This document shows positions 1 through 5,751 of a DNA stretch of 52,664 nt, piece after piece. The notes under the pieces are model-generated. The model was given only the letters and a program-made list of their open reading frames with translations. It searched no databases and was not told the origin of the DNA. A program made the translations under genes and the position numbers. The DNA is taken from positions 1 through 52,664 of IMG/VR virus record IMGVR_UViG_3300031211_000007. One strand, written 5' to 3'. Every line of letters begins with the position of its first letter. The first letter of the stretch is position 1. This DNA is from a virus.

Positions 1-6
1 ACACTA

Positions 7-384
7 TTATACTTTCAATACATATGCTTTACAGAAGTTTTTCATAACTTCATTAATATTTTTAACTCTAACCAAACCTTCATTTGCAAAGGTGTATAAT
101 GGTTTATCTTTTTCGAGGTACTCATCGCTGCTGTCTTCCGTGTTAACCCTTAGCAAATTTGAATTTGTCTCTCTCATCTCTTCAATCAATTCGTTGTGGG
201 TGTCAATGTAACCTGAATCGGTTTTGCCTATTGTCTCAAGGTCTAACATCCCTGCCCATACTTTAGCCACATCGTTTGAAATAAACCAAGTTTCATCTCC
301 TTTGCTACTTTTAGTAAATGAAAATCTATAGTCGAACGGTAAAACTAATGGTACTAAATCTAATATGGTTTCTTTTTTTAACAA
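7..384 (-). CDS. Hypothetical protein, 125 aa
   Basis: I do not recognise this protein. It is a soluble, mixed-charge protein with no membrane segment and no metal-binding motif. Its start overlaps the end of the upstream minus-strand gene by 7 bases, so the two are probably co-transcribed and translationally coupled from the promoter at 645-690. It begins M-L-K-K-E-T, close to the M-K-K-E-T of the upstream gene, which may reflect a shared leader. It belongs to the block of small, probably early, phage genes. Confidence 0.7.
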   Translation of the reverse strand: MLKKETILDLVPLVLPFDYRFSFTKSSKGDETWFISNDVAKVWAGMLDLETIGKTDSGYIDTHNELIEEMRETNSNLLRVNTEDSSDEYLEKDKPLYTFANEGLVRVKNINEVMKNFCKAYVLKV

Positions 385-626
385 CTATTTCCATAATAAA
401 ATACTTTGTTTATTTGTTTTAGTGTTTCTTTGCTCGGTTCGTCTTGTAAGACCTCATGACTCCTTTGCTTATGAAGTAAGCAGTTATTCTCAAAAGTCAT
501 ATCATTGGACATTACTTTATCTTTCACTTCCCTCCACTTAACGGATGTTGGCAAACCTTCGAACTTCATATACATATAATCTTTGATGTTAATGTCATTG
601 ATTCTAATCAGGGTTTCTTTTTTCAT
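378..626 (-). CDS. Hypothetical protein, 82 aa
   Basis: Unknown small protein. The open frame reaches upstream to 647, but that ATG lies inside the promoter -7 box. The ATG at 626, about 20 bases downstream of the TATATTTG box, gives a normal short leader and is the start chosen here. The protein has several Lys/Glu-rich stretches and two Cys residues but no recognisable motif. It overlaps the next minus-strand gene by 7 bases. Confidence 0.7.
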   Translation of the reverse strand: MKKETLIRINDINIKDYMYMKFEGLPTSVKWREVKDKVMSNDMTFENNCLLHKQRSHEVLQDEPSKETLKQINKVFYYGNSC

Positions 627-644
627 TGTGTTTTGATTACGATA

Positions 645-690
645 CAAATATAAGAATAATATCTTGTTTATTATGTTAATGAAATGTTAA
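645..690 (-). promoter_or_regulatory. Host-type promoter with TTAACA direct repeat
   Basis: On the minus strand a TATATTTG -7 box (645-652) follows two TTAACA copies separated by 5 bases (674-690) with a gap of 21 bases. This fits the Bacteroidota primary sigma consensus TAnnTTTG. It drives the gene starting at 626. Confidence 0.75.
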
Positions 691-692
691 AA

Positions 693-962
693 CTATAAAT
701 GGGTAGTATGTCCACAATCTAAGCATTCGATATAAGCTTTACCGCCTTGAGTTACCGCCACGGTCTCATCAGCTAACATCATCCAACGAGTTTCTTTTTT
801 ATTAGTTATCCCCTCGTCTTTACAATTAGGACATTCAGCATCCCCAAGCCTTTCTTTCATTGTAGGCATATATTTAGTATCAACTAAATTAGGGTATGCA
901 CTTTCAAGTACCTCTTTGTCATTCTTCATCGGCTTAAGTACCGCTTGATAAAACTTTGCCAT
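693..962 (-). CDS. Zinc-ribbon small protein, 89 aa
   Basis: Small protein with two CxxC pairs, C-P-N-C near the middle and C-L-D-C near the C-terminus, followed by G-H-T-T. This is the arrangement of a zinc ribbon (inference from motif). The open frame extends upstream to 1004, but those codons lie within the promoter. The ATG at 962 (M-A-K-F-Y-Q) sits about 25 bases after the TATCTTTG box and is preferred. Zinc ribbons of this size are often nucleic-acid or polymerase-binding adaptors, but no specific function can be assigned. Confidence 0.75.
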   Translation of the reverse strand: MAKFYQAVLKPMKNDKEVLESAYPNLVDTKYMPTMKERLGDAECPNCKDEGITNKKETRWMMLADETVAVTQGGKAYIECLDCGHTTHL

Positions 963-986
963 TATCTTGTGTTTTTGATTACAATA

Positions 987-1033
987 CAAAGATACGAATA
1001 ACATTCGGTTTAAACTGTTAATGAGATGTTAAA
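987..1033 (-). promoter_or_regulatory. Host-type promoter with TTAACA direct repeat
   Basis: Minus-strand TATCTTTG (987-994) lies 21 bases from a TTAACA-like direct repeat (1016-1033, read TTAACATCTCATTAACA). It drives the zinc-ribbon gene at 962. Confidence 0.75.
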
Positions 1034-1034
1034 T

Positions 1035-1316
1035 TTATTCACTATAAAAGTCTGGGTTATTTACGTGCTGGTTATAGTATTCTTTAATCTCTTCAATGCT
1101 TTCCTTAAATTCATCTGTCAAGGTTATAACATCCCCATTTTCTCCACGCTCTTCGATGCATTCTTGATGAAGGTCAAATATACCCTTTAACCAATTATTC
1201 TCTGCCTGAAGCAAATCTAATGCCCTTTTACTGTATAGATACTCTTCAACTAATATCTCTTTCTTAACCCTTAATAATGATTTAACATTCTTGTTGCTTT
1301 TATCTAGTTCGCCCAA
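1035..1316 (-). CDS. Hypothetical protein with TTG start, 93 aa
   Basis: Unknown, strongly charged and probably largely helical protein (many Glu, Lys and Leu). No ATG is available in frame. The frame opens with TTG at 1316, about 17 bases downstream of a good TATCTTTG box, so a TTG start is likely. A palindromic element upstream of the promoter suggests specific regulation. No family recognised. Confidence 0.65.
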   Translation of the reverse strand: MGELDKSNKNVKSLLRVKKEILVEEYLYSKRALDLLQAENNWLKGIFDLHQECIEERGENGDVITLTDEFKESIEEIKEYYNQHVNNPDFYSE

Positions 1317-1332
1317 TTTAATAGTGTTTAGG

Positions 1333-1385
1333 CAAAGATAACAAAATTAAATGTAATATCAAAGGTTTAGGACACTTTCGTGTAC
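1333..1385 (-). promoter_or_regulatory. Promoter with upstream palindromic operator candidate
   Basis: Minus-strand TATCTTTG (1333-1340) and TTTG (1360-1363) are separated by 19 bases, a canonical Bacteroidota promoter. Just upstream of the -33 element is GACACTTTCGTGTA (1371-1384) with the half-sites ACAC/GTGT. A near-copy occupies the same position relative to the promoter at 1775. Confidence 0.7.
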
Positions 1386-1387
1386 TA

Positions 1388-1421
1388 TAAAAAAAAGGGA
1401 TAGCCCACAACAGCTATCCCT
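1388..1421 (-). terminator. Rho-independent terminator
   Basis: A 9-bp perfect stem (1396-1404 with 1413-1421, AGGGATAGC) and an 8-base loop are followed on the minus strand by a run of T. It lies just past the stop of the gene ending at 1449. Confidence 0.85.
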
Positions 1422-1448
1422 CACACTAATCAAAACACAGAATAAACC

Positions 1449-1754
1449 CTATTTGTTTTGTATTTCCTTTGCAATATCTTTTAAGTGATTATGGAATTTA
1501 GTAAAGTCTTCCAAACTCTCCCTAACCGTAAAGTTACTTTTATATAATGGGTCTTGAATATAAGTAGTTACCTGCTCATCCACATCAAATTCGTTAGCTA
1601 TCTCAATAAAAGACTTAGTGTTGAGGTCTTCAAAATAAAATATCATATCTACACCACCATCAGTCCATTTCTCAATCTCAGCTGAGTTCCCGTGAATCTC
1701 ATGTATTATAAAATCATTACTCTCTAAAACCTTAATTAATTCATCTCTACTCAT
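1449..1754 (-). CDS. Hypothetical protein, 101 aa
   Basis: Unknown acidic protein without membrane segments or Cys motifs. It starts at ATG 1754, downstream of a TATCTTTG promoter, and ends just before a strong terminator, so it forms a monocistronic unit. The promoter carries the same upstream ACAC/GTGT palindrome as the neighbouring unit, which suggests co-regulation of the two. Confidence 0.7.
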   Translation of the reverse strand: MSRDELIKVLESNDFIIHEIHGNSAEIEKWTDGGVDMIFYFEDLNTKSFIEIANEFDVDEQVTTYIQDPLYKSNFTVRESLEDFTKFHNHLKDIAKEIQNK

Positions 1755-1774
1755 AGTATTTATTTTTTAGTTCA

Positions 1775-1827
1775 CAAAGATAATAAAAACCTAGGACTCT
1801 TCCAAGCCCTAGGACACTTTTGTGTAT
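1775..1827 (-). promoter_or_regulatory. Promoter with second copy of palindromic operator candidate
   Basis: Minus-strand TATCTTTG (1775-1782) has a TTG (1803-1805) 20 bases away. The element TAGGACACTTTTGTGTA (1810-1826) lies immediately upstream and matches the copy at 1368-1384 at all but one position. CCTAGG also occurs at 1791 and 1808. Confidence 0.65.
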
Positions 1828-1828
1828 A

Positions 1829-2389
1829 TTAGTAATTTTGTATTTGTGTTAGTTTGAACTCAGCCGTATATCTACCGCCGTTATGTTTTCTACAGCAATT
1901 CCCACAGGCTGATAGTCTCTTTTTTCTTCTGTGGCTTGCAGTTTCCTCACCGCAATTATGACACTTTAACGTGTATTTAGATTTATTTACATCTACTTTA
2001 GTACTCCCACATCTTTCCCCATCACATCCGATTGATAATGCAATAGTCCTCCAATGCCAATCGTGGTTGGATTTACCTCTAATCTCTTTGTCTATTGCGT
2101 GGGCTATTTCGTGTAGCATTGTATTTTCCCAATCCGCAAGTGTCTCACTAGAGTTTTGAATTAACCACATAGATAATTTTATCTTTTTATCAACTAAGGT
2201 AGTAACACCTAAACCTTTACGTATACGTCTTGAACTACATACGCCAAAAGAACTTTTTTTATTGTTAAATTCGAATCTCCAATTTAGCTTATTCATGTTG
2301 AATACTTGACCCTGAACCTCAAAGTCTGTAGCCATTAATTTAGATGTCATTTCTCTAACTTTCGATAGTGTAAAATCTTGTTTTCTCAT
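1829..2389 (-). CDS. SprT-like zinc metalloprotease
   Basis: The 186-aa protein carries the zincin motif H-E-I-A-H at residues 93-97 and a downstream H-D-W-H-W (109-113) that can give the third metal ligand, the arrangement of the SprT/Spartan family. The C-terminal third holds a zinc ribbon with C-H-N-C (143-146) and C-G-N-C (162-165), preceded by an extra Cys pair near 122-127. Family members are DNA-linked proteases in eukaryotes; the role of phage versions is not established and may be cleavage of host or DNA-bound proteins (inference). It is transcribed alone from a TTAACA-repeat promoter, consistent with early expression. ATG 2389 sits 23 bases after the -7 box. Confidence 0.88.
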   Translation of the reverse strand: MRKQDFTLSKVREMTSKLMATDFEVQGQVFNMNKLNWRFEFNNKKSSFGVCSSRRIRKGLGVTTLVDKKIKLSMWLIQNSSETLADWENTMLHEIAHAIDKEIRGKSNHDWHWRTIALSIGCDGERCGSTKVDVNKSKYTLKCHNCGEETASHRRKKRLSACGNCCRKHNGGRYTAEFKLTQIQNY

Positions 2390-2412
2390 TGTGTGTGTGT
2401 TTGATTATGATA

Positions 2413-2458
2413 CAAAGATACAAATAATATTTAGTTATTTATGTTAATGAAATGTTAA
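2413..2458 (-). promoter_or_regulatory. Host-type promoter with TTAACA direct repeat
   Basis: Minus-strand TATCTTTG (2413-2420), a 21-base gap, then two TTAACA copies (2442-2447 and 2453-2458). It drives the SprT-like gene and overlaps the stop of the upstream gene. Confidence 0.8.
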
Positions 2459-2694
2459 ATAATTTTACCAATGTATTTATTGATGTCATTGCCCGCCATT
2501 TGTTTAGCCCTTGCAATAAATTCATTACGGCTAACATACATTAGAGTATCTTTAACTTTCTCATCAAACCAATATGATACTCCCTCATCTTCCGTATGTT
2601 CCAGCAGAATATCGTTTGTGACGTTATATAAACCATCACTCATACCAATCCCTTTATTTAAACTGAATTGACCTACTTTTCTTAAAATTTCCAT
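2455..2694 (-). CDS. Hypothetical protein, 79 aa
   Basis: Unknown small soluble protein with a mixed alpha/beta appearance. ATG 2694 follows a TATCTTTG promoter. Its stop lies within the upstream repeat of the SprT-like gene promoter, so the units are tightly packed but separately initiated. Confidence 0.7.
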   Translation of the reverse strand: MEILRKVGQFSLNKGIGMSDGLYNVTNDILLEHTEDEGVSYWFDEKVKDTLMYVSRNEFIARAKQMAGNDINKYIGKII

Positions 2695-2720
2695 AGTGTA
2701 AATGTGTTTTGATTACAGTA

Positions 2721-2766
2721 CAAAGATACAAATAACATCCTGTTTATTATGTTAATGAAATGTTAA
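2721..2766 (-). promoter_or_regulatory. Host-type promoter with TTAACA direct repeat
   Basis: Minus-strand TATCTTTG (2721-2728), 21 bases, then TTAACA copies at 2750-2755 and 2761-2766. It drives the gene at 2694. Confidence 0.8.
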
Positions 2767-2785
2767 AGTTTAAATTAATTCACTT

Positions 2786-2850
2786 AAAAAAAAAATAGGC
2801 GTAGGTTGGAGTCTACTCTTCCAGTGTTGATGTTACACTGCGCCCGTCGT
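2786..2850 (-). ncRNA. Candidate small RNA, about 65 nt
   Basis: A complete TTAACA-type promoter at 2857-2902 points into a short stretch with no convincing ORF. The predicted transcript starts near 2850. It contains a CAGTGT/ACACTG stem-loop (2822-2840 region), a GAGT-AG-ACTC palindrome and a GGGCG that can pair with CGCCT, and it ends in about ten U residues. It is more GC-rich than its surroundings. A 13-codon TTG-started frame exists inside but looks incidental. The RNA is inferred from promoter plus terminator-like end only. Confidence 0.45.
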
Positions 2851-2856
2851 CCAATA

Positions 2857-2902
2857 CAAAGATAAGAATAAACATTGGTTATTTGTGTTAATGAAATGTT
2901 AA
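2857..2902 (-). promoter_or_regulatory. Host-type promoter with TTAACA direct repeat, no ORF downstream
   Basis: Minus-strand TATCTTTG (2857-2864), 21 bases, then TTAACA copies at 2886-2891 and 2897-2902. Same architecture as the promoters at 2413 and 2721. It faces away from the plus-strand promoter beginning at 2919. Confidence 0.75.
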
Positions 2903-2918
2903 AACTATTAAAATTAAA

Positions 2919-2975
2919 TTAACAAACCTTTAACAGTTATTTGCATTGTAGAACCTATTAATATTTCTATCTTTG
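2919..2975 (+). promoter_or_regulatory. Host-type promoter, long-spacing TTAACA variant
   Basis: TTAACA copies at 2919-2924 and 2930-2935 are followed 32 bases later by TATCTTTG (2968-2975). A TTG (2946-2948) provides a -33 element with 19-base spacing. It drives the 39-aa gene at 3002 and is nearly identical over its core to the promoter at 3118-3174. Confidence 0.75.
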
Positions 2976-3001
2976 TATCATAATCAAAACACATTTACAC
3001 T

Positions 3002-3121
3002 ATGGGAATTTATGAAATTGAGACTTTAATTGAGGTTAGTGACGTTGACGGAGTTTGGAGTATGTTAAATGATATGGGCGACCTTGAAGGAATGGCTTAT
3101 ATTGAAGGGAAATACTTTTAA
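3002..3121 (+). CDS. Hypothetical small protein, 39 aa
   Basis: A 39-codon acidic ORF begins M-G-I-Y-E-I-E-T and ends K-Y-F. It starts 26 bases after a strong TATCTTTG box. The next promoter begins inside its stop codon. Length and acidity fit a small phage early protein, such as an inhibitor of a host enzyme (inference). No homologue recognised. The supporting evidence is the dedicated promoter. Confidence 0.6.
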   Translation: MGIYEIETLIEVSDVDGVWSMLNDMGDLEGMAYIEGKYF

Positions 3122-3174
3122 CAAAATATTAACACTTTTTTGCATTACAGAACCTATTAATATTTGTATCTTTG
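3118..3174 (+). promoter_or_regulatory. Host-type promoter, long-spacing TTAACA variant
   Basis: TTAACA copies at 3118-3123 and 3129-3134, then 32 bases, then TATCTTTG (3167-3174). The segment between them closely copies that of the 2919-2975 promoter (shared AGAACCTATTAATATTT). Confidence 0.75.
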
Positions 3175-3199
3175 TATCATAATCAAACACACAAAAACT

Positions 3200-3346
3200 A
3201 TGAACACTATCAAAAACCAAGTTAAAAGTTACTTAACTCACTTAAAAGTTTATTTAGAACTTTATATTTTTGTTTTCTTTGTTGTAACTGCATTACTCGT
3301 TGTAATGGCTTATTTAAACTTTTTTATTAATGAATTGTTATTTTAA
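3200..3346 (+). CDS. Small single-pass membrane protein, 48 aa
   Basis: ATG 3200 begins M-N-T-I-K-N-Q; the upstream in-frame ATG at 3164 lies inside the promoter and is rejected. A basic N-terminal half (about residues 1-20) is followed by one hydrophobic segment (about 21-42) and a short tail, so the protein is probably N-in and inserted in the inner membrane. Small early membrane proteins of phages often act in superinfection exclusion or host modification, but nothing here identifies the role. Confidence 0.65.
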   Translation: MNTIKNQVKSYLTHLKVYLELYIFVFFVVTALLVVMAYLNFFINELLF

Positions 3347-3388
3347 CACTTCATTAACAATTTAAACTAAATATTATTTGTATCTTTG
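3343..3388 (+). promoter_or_regulatory. Host-type promoter with TTAACA direct repeat
   Basis: TTAACA at 3343-3348 and 3354-3359, 21 bases, then TATCTTTG (3381-3388). Same spacing class as the minus-strand copies. Confidence 0.8.
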
Positions 3389-3418
3389 TACCATAATCAC
3401 ACACAAAAACCCAATACT

Positions 3419-4078
3419 ATGAATACTCAAAACACAAATTTCTTAGATTTCTTACTTACTTTAAACGGTTTAAATGGTGCTTCAATAGTTAGTATCAAAG
3501 ATTATTTCGTAGATGCTAACAGAAAAGCGAGTAAATGCATTGTAAGTGGTTACAAAAACATTACTATCAATGTCAATGTCAATAGAGAGAGACAAAAAGA
3601 CAAAAACAAAGAAACTCTATTGAATTTAGATAGAGAAGCATTTTTTAATCAGTTTGTTAATGGCAAAGATGATAAATTTACTTTTGACGTATTCAATAAG
3701 GCGGTAAACGCTTTAATTGACCAAACTACAAAAGTAGGTGGTAAATTATCAAATGGTAAAATTAAAACCGAAAGAACAAACGGACAGCAAAATCAACTAG
3801 ATACTTATACAAATATCAGCAAAGGCTTAAAAATACATAACGAGACAAAGCAAGTTTATATAAGTGGTAACTTTCAAACTTCTAGCAAATCAGATAAAGG
3901 AAATTTACCACAATACAGAAAAACCAATAAGCAAACCAAAACTAAAATTCAGGATATTCTTAAAAATGAACTAAATTTAAAGAGTTTTCAATATAGAACT
4001 TTAGTATTAAGTAATACGGAACTAATTAAAACCTCTGGCGTTCAGTTTAACGGACAAAAAATTACTATCGGACTGTAA
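3419..4078 (+). CDS. Hypothetical protein, 219 aa
   Basis: Unknown basic protein, rich in Lys, Asn and Thr. The in-frame ATG at 3386 overlaps the -7 box, so ATG 3419 (M-N-T-Q-N-T) is preferred. The first 100 residues look globular. A Lys/Gln/Asn-rich low-complexity stretch spans about 110-180. The C-terminus looks beta-rich. Basic charge and the position among early genes would fit nucleic-acid binding, but no motif proves it. A terminator-like hairpin follows at 4121. Confidence 0.7.
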   Translation: MNTQNTNFLDFLLTLNGLNGASIVSIKDYFVDANRKASKCIVSGYKNITINVNVNRERQKDKNKETLLNLDREAFFNQFVNGKDDKFTFDVFNKAVNALIDQTTKVGGKLSNGKIKTERTNGQQNQLDTYTNISKGLKIHNETKQVYISGNFQTSSKSDKGNLPQYRKTNKQTKTKIQDILKNELNLKSFQYRTLVLSNTELIKTSGVQFNGQKITIGL

Positions 4079-4120
4079 GTAAACTATATCTGAAACAAGT
4101 CCTTACAAACCATTAAAATG

Positions 4121-4149
4121 AGCCTATTAAGTTAGGCTTATTTTTTTTA
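4121..4149 (+). terminator. Terminator after the 219-aa gene
   Basis: AGCCTA (4121-4126) pairs with TAGGCT (4133-4138) and is followed by a TATTTTTTTTT tract. It closes the plus-strand early unit. Confidence 0.65.
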
Positions 4150-4215
4150 CCTTATAATAAAAACTTTAACACTATATAGTTGCATATGTCAAGAATCCAT
4201 ATAAGACGTTCTAAC

Positions 4216-4288
4216 TACCCCTCCCCCCGCAGGAGACCCTATATACCCCTCCCCCCGTATACCCCCTTACGTATACCCCTATAGGGTC
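4216..4288. repeat. C-rich direct repeats inside a perfect 9-bp inverted repeat
   Basis: TACCCCTCCCCCCG occurs at 4216-4229 and again at 4244-4257. GACCCTATA (4235-4243) and TATAGGGTC (4280-4288) form the arms of a hairpin whose 36-base loop contains three C-tracts. The minus strand therefore has enough G-tracts for a G-quadruplex. Confidence 0.75.
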
Positions 4289-4317
4289 GCTCATATATGG
4301 CAGTCGGACCTACACGT

Positions 4318-4441
4318 AAATTTTTTTCAGAAATTTTTAGCAAATCTTAAGACCCCTTTTTTATACGTCGAAACATTACCCCTAAAAAAAAAAGGCACCC
4401 CTTCTTATATACAGAATCCAAAATTTTTTTCAGAAATTTTT
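4318..4441. repeat. 21-bp direct repeat, two copies
   Basis: The same 21 bases (A3-T7-CAG-A3-T5) occur at 4318-4338 and 4421-4441, 103 bases apart, in non-coding DNA between the C-tract hairpin and the promoter at 4462. Confidence 0.75.
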
Positions 4442-4461
4442 TGGCCCTTTTTTAAGGTCGG

Positions 4462-4493
4462 TTTGTATATGTGGATTCTTTTACGTATATTTG
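4462..4493 (+). promoter_or_regulatory. Host-type promoter
   Basis: TTTG (4462-4465), 20 bases, TATATTTG (4486-4493). Canonical Bacteroidota spacing, 26 bases before the ATG at 4520. It lacks the TTAACA repeat. Confidence 0.7.
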
Positions 4494-4519
4494 TCTCCTA
4501 ACATTAAAAAGATATCATT

Positions 4520-4690
4520 ATGATTGCAACAGCTTTAATTGTTACAGCATTCTTTTTCACATTCAATGTGACATGGGATAAGATATATTTCAAGAGATAT
4601 AATTGGGTAAACAATTTACTCCTATCTTTATTAACCACCCTTATTATGTTTTACATACTTGATTTGGCATATACTTATTGGTATGTTTGA
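4520..4690 (+). CDS. Small membrane protein, 56 aa
   Basis: The ORF begins M-I-A-T-A-L-I-V-T-A. It has two hydrophobic segments (about residues 1-16 and 33-53) with a charged linker containing D-K and K-R. It is the first gene of a tight cassette: the next ORF overlaps its stop by 8 bases. The promoter at 4462-4493 is correctly placed. No family recognised. Confidence 0.6.
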   Translation: MIATALIVTAFFFTFNVTWDKIYFKRYNWVNNLLLSLLTTLIMFYILDLAYTYWYV

Positions 4691-4784
4691 TATGATGATG
4701 AATCGGGATATCAACTGGAATTACAATATGGTCCTTTCGGCTGTGTTTGTTGTTCTATATATCATAATGAGTTCATTAAATTAA
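4683..4784 (+). CDS. Very small membrane protein, 33 aa
   Basis: A 33-codon ORF overlapping the previous stop, with further in-frame ATGs at 4692, 4695 and 4698. One hydrophobic segment lies in the C-terminal half. It is supported by position between two similar small membrane ORFs and by the 8-base overlap. Its reality is less certain than that of its neighbours. Confidence 0.45.
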   Translation: MFDMMMNRDINWNYNMVLSAVFVVLYIIMSSLN

Positions 4785-4790
4785 ATTGCT

Positions 4791-4967
4791 ATGTTTTTAC
4801 TACAGATATTTATGATTACTTTCCTTTTGCAAATGTTTATTTTAATAATCTTGACCTTATCTATATTTGGTGAGGTTAAATGGAAGTTTGTTTTATTATT
4901 TTCCATTTTTGTTGCGGCGGTATGTACCTTTGTTGTTTACGTATTGAAAGATGTGTTAATGCTGTGA
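4791..4967 (+). CDS. Small membrane protein, 58 aa
   Basis: The ORF begins M-F-L-L-Q-I-F and contains two hydrophobic segments (about 1-26 and 32-50) around a short G-E-V-K-W-K linker. It lies 6 bases after the previous stop, in the cassette of tiny membrane proteins. This size and topology fit holin-like or exclusion proteins, but there is no endolysin next to it, so the role is open. Confidence 0.55.
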   Translation: MFLLQIFMITFLLQMFILIILTLSIFGEVKWKFVLLFSIFVAAVCTFVVYVLKDVLML

Positions 4968-4990
4968 TACTTATATATAAATCATAGGTT

Positions 4991-5299
4991 ATGGGAAATA
5001 CATTGAATGGTGTTGCAAGTAGTATTGCACGTTTTAGCAAAGAGGTATTGGTTAAGGTAATACCAGCACATGATAAGTTAAAGCATTTTTATATTGGTGC
5101 ATTGGGATATTATTTATTTGATATGTTCTTTGATTGCTTTACATCGCTTATTATGGTGCTATGTGGTATTGTTATATCGGAGATAGCTCAAAAGTTATCT
5201 GGTGGTAAGAATGATTTTAAAGAGATTGTGTTAGATATTATATTTACGATATTGCCAGCTTTGTTGAGCAATGTTGTTATTGAGTATGGATTAGTTTAA
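4991..5299 (+). CDS. Membrane protein with D-K-x-x-H motif, 102 aa
   Basis: The N-terminal 25 residues are amphipathic, followed by D-K-L-K-H-F-Y-I-G and about three hydrophobic segments (roughly 34-46, 50-64 and 80-97), with G-G-K-N-D-F-K-E before the last. The D-K-x-x-H start of a membrane domain, with a downstream Glu and a D-x-x-E segment, resembles small VanZ/DUF2279-like membrane proteins seen in Bacteroidota and their phages (resemblance by eye only). It ends the small-membrane cassette. Confidence 0.6.
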   Translation: MGNTLNGVASSIARFSKEVLVKVIPAHDKLKHFYIGALGYYLFDMFFDCFTSLIMVLCGIVISEIAQKLSGGKNDFKEIVLDIIFTILPALLSNVVIEYGLV

Positions 5300-5317
5300 T
5301 TATTTAAAAAGAGGTAA

Positions 5318-5677
5318 ATGGCTACAATATTAAAGAAGAATTTGGTTAGGGAAACAACTGAGGTGGTACATGATAAAGAAATCATTGTTACATTGACCGT
5401 TGACCAAGAGGTTGAATTAAAGCTTAAGGGTACTAGGGGTTCTGGTGAGACCATAGGTATCAAAGAGTTATATGAACAGTTATATGGGTCTATTGAGGCT
5501 CAAAAGAGAGATGGACCTATAAGTACTTCTACGGTTAAATCTAAGAAAGGTGATAATAAGATGATTTCCCTATATGATTTAAGGACTCACAATGCGATAT
5601 CTACTTTAGATGTTGAGACATTATCTAAATTTGATGGTATCATTAAAAATTTGATAGATAGTCACAAAAAAAGTTAA
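5318..5677 (+). CDS. Hypothetical protein, 119 aa
   Basis: Unknown soluble protein. Residues 1-40 look like beta strands with a Val/Thr/Glu pattern. Residues 55-85 are flexible and Ser/Lys-rich, and the C-terminal 35 residues look helical. It is preceded by an AAAGAGGTAA stretch (about 5307-5316) that could act as a ribosome-binding site, which is unusual for this window. Confidence 0.65.
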   Translation: MATILKKNLVRETTEVVHDKEIIVTLTVDQEVELKLKGTRGSGETIGIKELYEQLYGSIEAQKRDGPISTSTVKSKKGDNKMISLYDLRTHNAISTLDVETLSKFDGIIKNLIDSHKKS

Positions 5678-5726
5678 AATCTTAGCAATTATACATAAAC
5701 ACCTGATTTTTAGGGTGATAATTTTA

Positions 5727-5734
5727 TATTTATA
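5727..5734 (+). promoter_or_regulatory. TATTTATA late-promoter candidate
   Basis: ATATTTATATAG lies 17 bases before the ATG at 5752. It is one of at least ten similarly placed TATTTATA-type sites in this window (see findings). Confidence 0.45.
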
Positions 5735-5751
5735 TAGTATACAATACAATT

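Larger units (their letters stand above)
4150..4461. other. Non-coding region with C-tracts, hairpin and direct repeats
   Basis: This gene-free stretch of about 310 bases has unusual composition for the window. It holds seven C-tracts between 4218 and 4279, a 9-bp inverted repeat (4235-4243 with 4280-4288), repeated GTATAC (4257 and 4271), a 21-bp direct repeat (4318-4338 and 4421-4441) and an 8-bp inverted repeat (4413-4420 with 4472-4479). No ORF is visible. Candidates are a replication origin or a packaging or terminus-related site (inference). Confidence 0.6.

Noticed and set aside
2809-2850. 13-codon TTG-started peptide in the candidate sRNA
   Set aside because: Too short, no ATG, no initiation signal; the hairpins and the U-tract explain the segment better.
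2786-2850. tRNA gene on either strand
   Set aside because: The GGGCGCAGTG-like D-arm resemblance is not accompanied by an acceptor stem, an anticodon arm or a T-arm of the right length.
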